The notes under the pieces are model-generated. The model did no database searches. It was not told where the DNA came from and saw only the letters and a program-made list of their open reading frames with translations. DNA of 6,827 nt from Rhodospirillales bacterium (GTDB lineage: Bacteria > Pseudomonadota > Alphaproteobacteria > Acetobacterales > Acetobacteraceae), in NCBI GenBank assembly GCA_015654825.1, contig JAATGE010000028.1:1-6827 (forward strand), read 5' to 3'. The translations under genes were made by a program, and so were the position numbers. Positions 4,512-6,827 of the stretch are shown one piece after another; the first letter of the stretch is position 1; the number at the start of each line of letters is the position of its first letter.

Positions 4512-6827
4512 ATGAAAGGGGTTCTGGCGTTCGGTCGCTTTACGCTGGACCCGGAGGAGCAGGTATTGTGCGCCGATGGCGTGCCGGTGCCGGTCAGCAG
4601 AGCAGGGGTTCGCCTGCTGAAGGCCCTGATGGAGCGGCAGGGCGCGCTGGTCACCAAGGACGAACTGATCAAGTGCGTATGGGGAACCTCGCCGATCGGC
4701 GACAACGCCCTGCATGTGCAAATCTGGGCGCTGCGGAAGATCATAGGTAACGACCTGATCGTCACCCAGTCCGGCGTCGGCTACCGCTTCCTAGGGCAGG
4801 TCGAGACGCCAGGGAGCAAAGCGCCGAGGGCGAAGGCTGGCGGTCAGGAAAGGCCCCGCGTGCAGCGGGCGGCGCGGGCCAGCGGGCTGCTGGGACGCGA
4901 CGAGCAATTGCGCGATATTGCCAAGGCGTTGATGCGGCAGCGTTTCGTGACCCTGGTCGGGCCGGCGGGCGTGGGTAAAACCAGTCTGGCGCGGGCGCTG
5001 GCCGAGGCGGAACGGCCGTCGCATCCCGACGGCGTGTGGTTTGTGGAACTGGCGCCGCACGCGGATCTGGCCGGCGCGACGGATGCCGTGCGGGCGGCGT
5101 TGTGCCCAGAAGGCGGGTTCGATGCCTGCCCGCTCGCCGATTTACTGGCCCGACTGCAGCCCGCACGTGCATTGCTTGTGTTGGATAATTGCGAACATTT
5201 ACTGCCCGGCATCGCGCCATTGGCGGCAGCCTTGTTCGCCACGTCGCCGGGGCTGAGTATTTTGGCCACCAGCCGGCAAGAATTGGCCTGCAATGGCGAA
5301 TGGGTCATGGCCGTTGCGCCGCTTGCCGTGCCGGAGGCAAATATCGAGAGCGTGAAGCAAGGGCGCCGCAGTCCGGCTTTCCGGCTGTTCGCCGACCGCA
5401 TCGGCGCGCTCAATCGGAACTTCGTGTTCGATGACGCGCGGGCTTCGGTGGCGGCGCGCATCTGCCGCAGTCTGGACGGGCTGCCGCTGGCGCTGGAGAT
5501 CGTCGCCGGCTGGGCCGGGCTACTCGGGCTGGAGGCGCTGGAGGAAAAGCTGAACGCATCGCCGATTGGCTGGCACCATGCGCGCCGCGCCCTACCCGGC
5601 CGCCACCATGATCTACGCGCCGCCCTGGGCTGGAGCTACAATCTGCTGTCCTGCCAGGAACAGACCATGCTGCGGCGCGTCAGCGTGTTCGCGCAGGAAT
5701 TTTCGCTTGCGGCGGCCGAGCAGGTAGTGGCGTGCGAAACGCTGCCGACCGAAACCATTTATGCCCGGCTGGCAAGTCTGGTGCAGAAATCTCTGGTGGC
5801 GACAAAGCCGGGCGCCGGCCGTCCAACTTACCGACTGCTGGAAACCACTCGGGTTTTTGCGCAGGAGAAATTAACGGAGGCAGGCGAGTCAGATAAGGTC
5901 CACGCTCGGCACGCGGCCTATCTGTTGCAGATTCTAACCGAGGCCGAGCGCGCCTGGGATAATAGCGCCAGCAAGGCGTGGCTCGGACGCTACGCGCCAT
6001 TGGTGGGCGACGTTCGCAGGGCGTTGGATTGGGCTCTGGGGCCCCACGGCGATGCCGCGACGGGCGTCGCCATCACCGCGGCCTCCTGGCGGCTGTGGCG
6101 GGAAATGTCGCTTCGGGTAGAGGGCAGCGCTCGGATCGAGACCGCGCTGCGCACGGCCGGTCCGCAAACGCCGTTGCACGTGCTGGCAGGTTTGCAGCAC
6201 GGGTACGGAATGATGAAGGAGGGCAACAATACGCCCTTGGCGAGCGCCGCGCTGCAGGAAGCTGCGCGGCTATTTCGGGAAATCGGCGAGACCAGGCGCC
6301 TCGGCGCGGTGCTGCTGGTGCTGGCCTTCGTGCGCTTTGAGCGAGGTGATGTCGCCGGAGCCGAGCAGTCGGTAGAGGAAGGGCGCTGTCTGTTGGCGGG
6401 CGGCATGTCCCAACGGGGTCTGGCCGGCGTGCTCGATGTCGAGCTGGTGTTGCACGCCCATCACGAGCGTTACGAGGAGGCGCGCGAGGCGGGACGCCAG
6501 GCTGTCCGCCTGTATGAAACCTTGGATGCAGAACGCTCCGCGCTGATCGCGCGCAGCAACATGCTGGAAGTGGCGCTGTGCCAGATTGACCTGACCACTG
6601 CGCTTGCCGAAGGCTACCCGCTGGCCGCCCGGCTGCGGGCTACGGCGCATTGCGGCATTCTCGGCTGCGTGTTGGTTAATCTGGTGGCCGCCCTGGTGCG
6701 CACCGAAAAGTTCGATGAGGTGCCGGCGGTAGCGCGCGAGGCCGCGCCATTGTTGGTCGGCCACAAGCCATTGCTGATCCTGATTGACCATCTGGCATTG
6801 TGCCATGCGCTGCGTGGTCAGCCGGAC
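4512..6827 (+). CDS. Winged-helix / STAND ATPase / TPR-like transcriptional regulator, 3' end cut by window edge
   Basis: An open frame of 772 codons with no stop before the right edge, so the C-terminus is missing. The start is well fixed: an in-frame TAA at 4500-4502 leaves ATG 4512 as the first possible start, although no good Shine-Dalgarno precedes it. Residues 5-95 form an OmpR/PhoB-type DNA-binding winged helix (FGRFTLD, VTKDELIKCVWG, HVQIWALRKIIG, TQSGVGYRFLG). A linker leads to a P-loop module with Walker A GPAGVGKT (150-157), Walker B LLVLDNCEH (221-229), T-S-R (253-255) and GLPLAL (323-328), then YRLLETTRVFAQEKL (440-454). The rest, to 772, is Ala/Leu/Glu-rich helical sequence like TPR repeats. 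Such single-chain proteins are ligand-switched transcription activators (family knowledge). There is no receiver domain or membrane segment, so it should be cytoplasmic. The signal and targets are unknown; the adjacent secreted peptidases are possible targets. Confidence 0.9.
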   Translation, partial: MKGVLAFGRFTLDPEEQVLCADGVPVPVSRAGVRLLKALMERQGALVTKDELIKCVWGTSPIGDNALHVQIWALRKIIGNDLIVTQSGVGYRFLGQVETPGSKAPRAKAGGQERPRVQRAARASGLLGRDEQLRDIAKALMRQRFVTLVGPAGVGKTSLARALAEAERPSHPDGVWFVELAPHADLAGATDAVRAALCPEGGFDACPLADLLARLQPARALLVLDNCEHLLPGIAPLAAALFATSPGLSILATSRQELACNGEWVMAVAPLAVPEANIESVKQGRRSPAFRLFADRIGALNRNFVFDDARASVAARICRSLDGLPLALEIVAGWAGLLGLEALEEKLNASPIGWHHARRALPGRHHDLRAALGWSYNLLSCQEQTMLRRVSVFAQEFSLAAAEQVVACETLPTETIYARLASLVQKSLVATKPGAGRPTYRLLETTRVFAQEKLTEAGESDKVHARHAAYLLQILTEAERAWDNSASKAWLGRYAPLVGDVRRALDWALGPHGDAATGVAITAASWRLWREMSLRVEGSARIETALRTAGPQTPLHVLAGLQHGYGMMKEGNNTPLASAALQEAARLFREIGETRRLGAVLLVLAFVRFERGDVAGAEQSVEEGRCLLAGGMSQRGLAGVLDVELVLHAHHERYEEAREAGRQAVRLYETLDAERSALIARSNMLEVALCQIDLTTALAEGYPLAARLRATAHCGILGCVLVNLVAALVRTEKFDEVPAVAREAAPLLVGHKPLLILIDHLALCHALRGQPD

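Noticed and set aside
4844..5461. 205-codon minus-strand frame within the ATPase regulator
   Set aside because: The opposite strand carries Walker A, Walker B and GLPL motifs in one continuous frame; this is a codon-bias shadow.

Overview
The window looks like chromosomal DNA of a GC-rich proteobacterium. Two A/T-rich hairpin repeats of a kind I associate from memory with Acetobacteraceae (Acidiphilium, Acidocella and relatives), and two secreted sedolisin-type (S53) proteins, a family often active at low pH, make an acidophilic alphaproteobacterium a reasonable but unproven guess.

Left part (1-711, minus strand): a two-gene operon. An ArsR-type winged-helix repressor (start at 674) overlaps by four bases an SRPBCC/AHSA1-type protein whose C-terminus is cut by the left window edge. 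Upstream of the repressor is a clear operator-like palindrome flanked by two TTGCAA boxes exactly 21 bp apart. Its geometry predicts a leaderless repressor transcript.

Middle part (721-4352): a 3.4 kb block bracketed by two copies of the same hairpin-repeat family (721-846 and 4276-4352). It holds three plus-strand genes, each with an apparent export signal. They are a small NTF2/SnoaL-like protein (930-1403), an S53 peptidase with a complete Glu/Asp/Asp/Ser active site (1589-2875), and a close tandem paralogue (2947-4212). The paralogue has lost the nucleophile (Ser to Gly) and has Asp where the catalytic Glu should be. It keeps its reading frame, signal peptide, ribosome binding site, oxyanion Asp, presumed calcium ligands and all four conserved cysteines. 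Both proteins lack the usual long S53 propeptide. The active/inactive pair is the most interesting content here. The 5' leader of the first peptidase carries two strong stem-loops and a GTG start.

Right part (4512-6827, open at the right edge): a large regulator with an N-terminal OmpR-type winged helix, a STAND-type P-loop ATPase module and a helical, TPR-like C-terminal region. It is the largest open frame in the window and has no stop codon before the edge. Its position directly downstream of the secreted peptidases makes it a candidate local regulator, but nothing in the sequence proves this.
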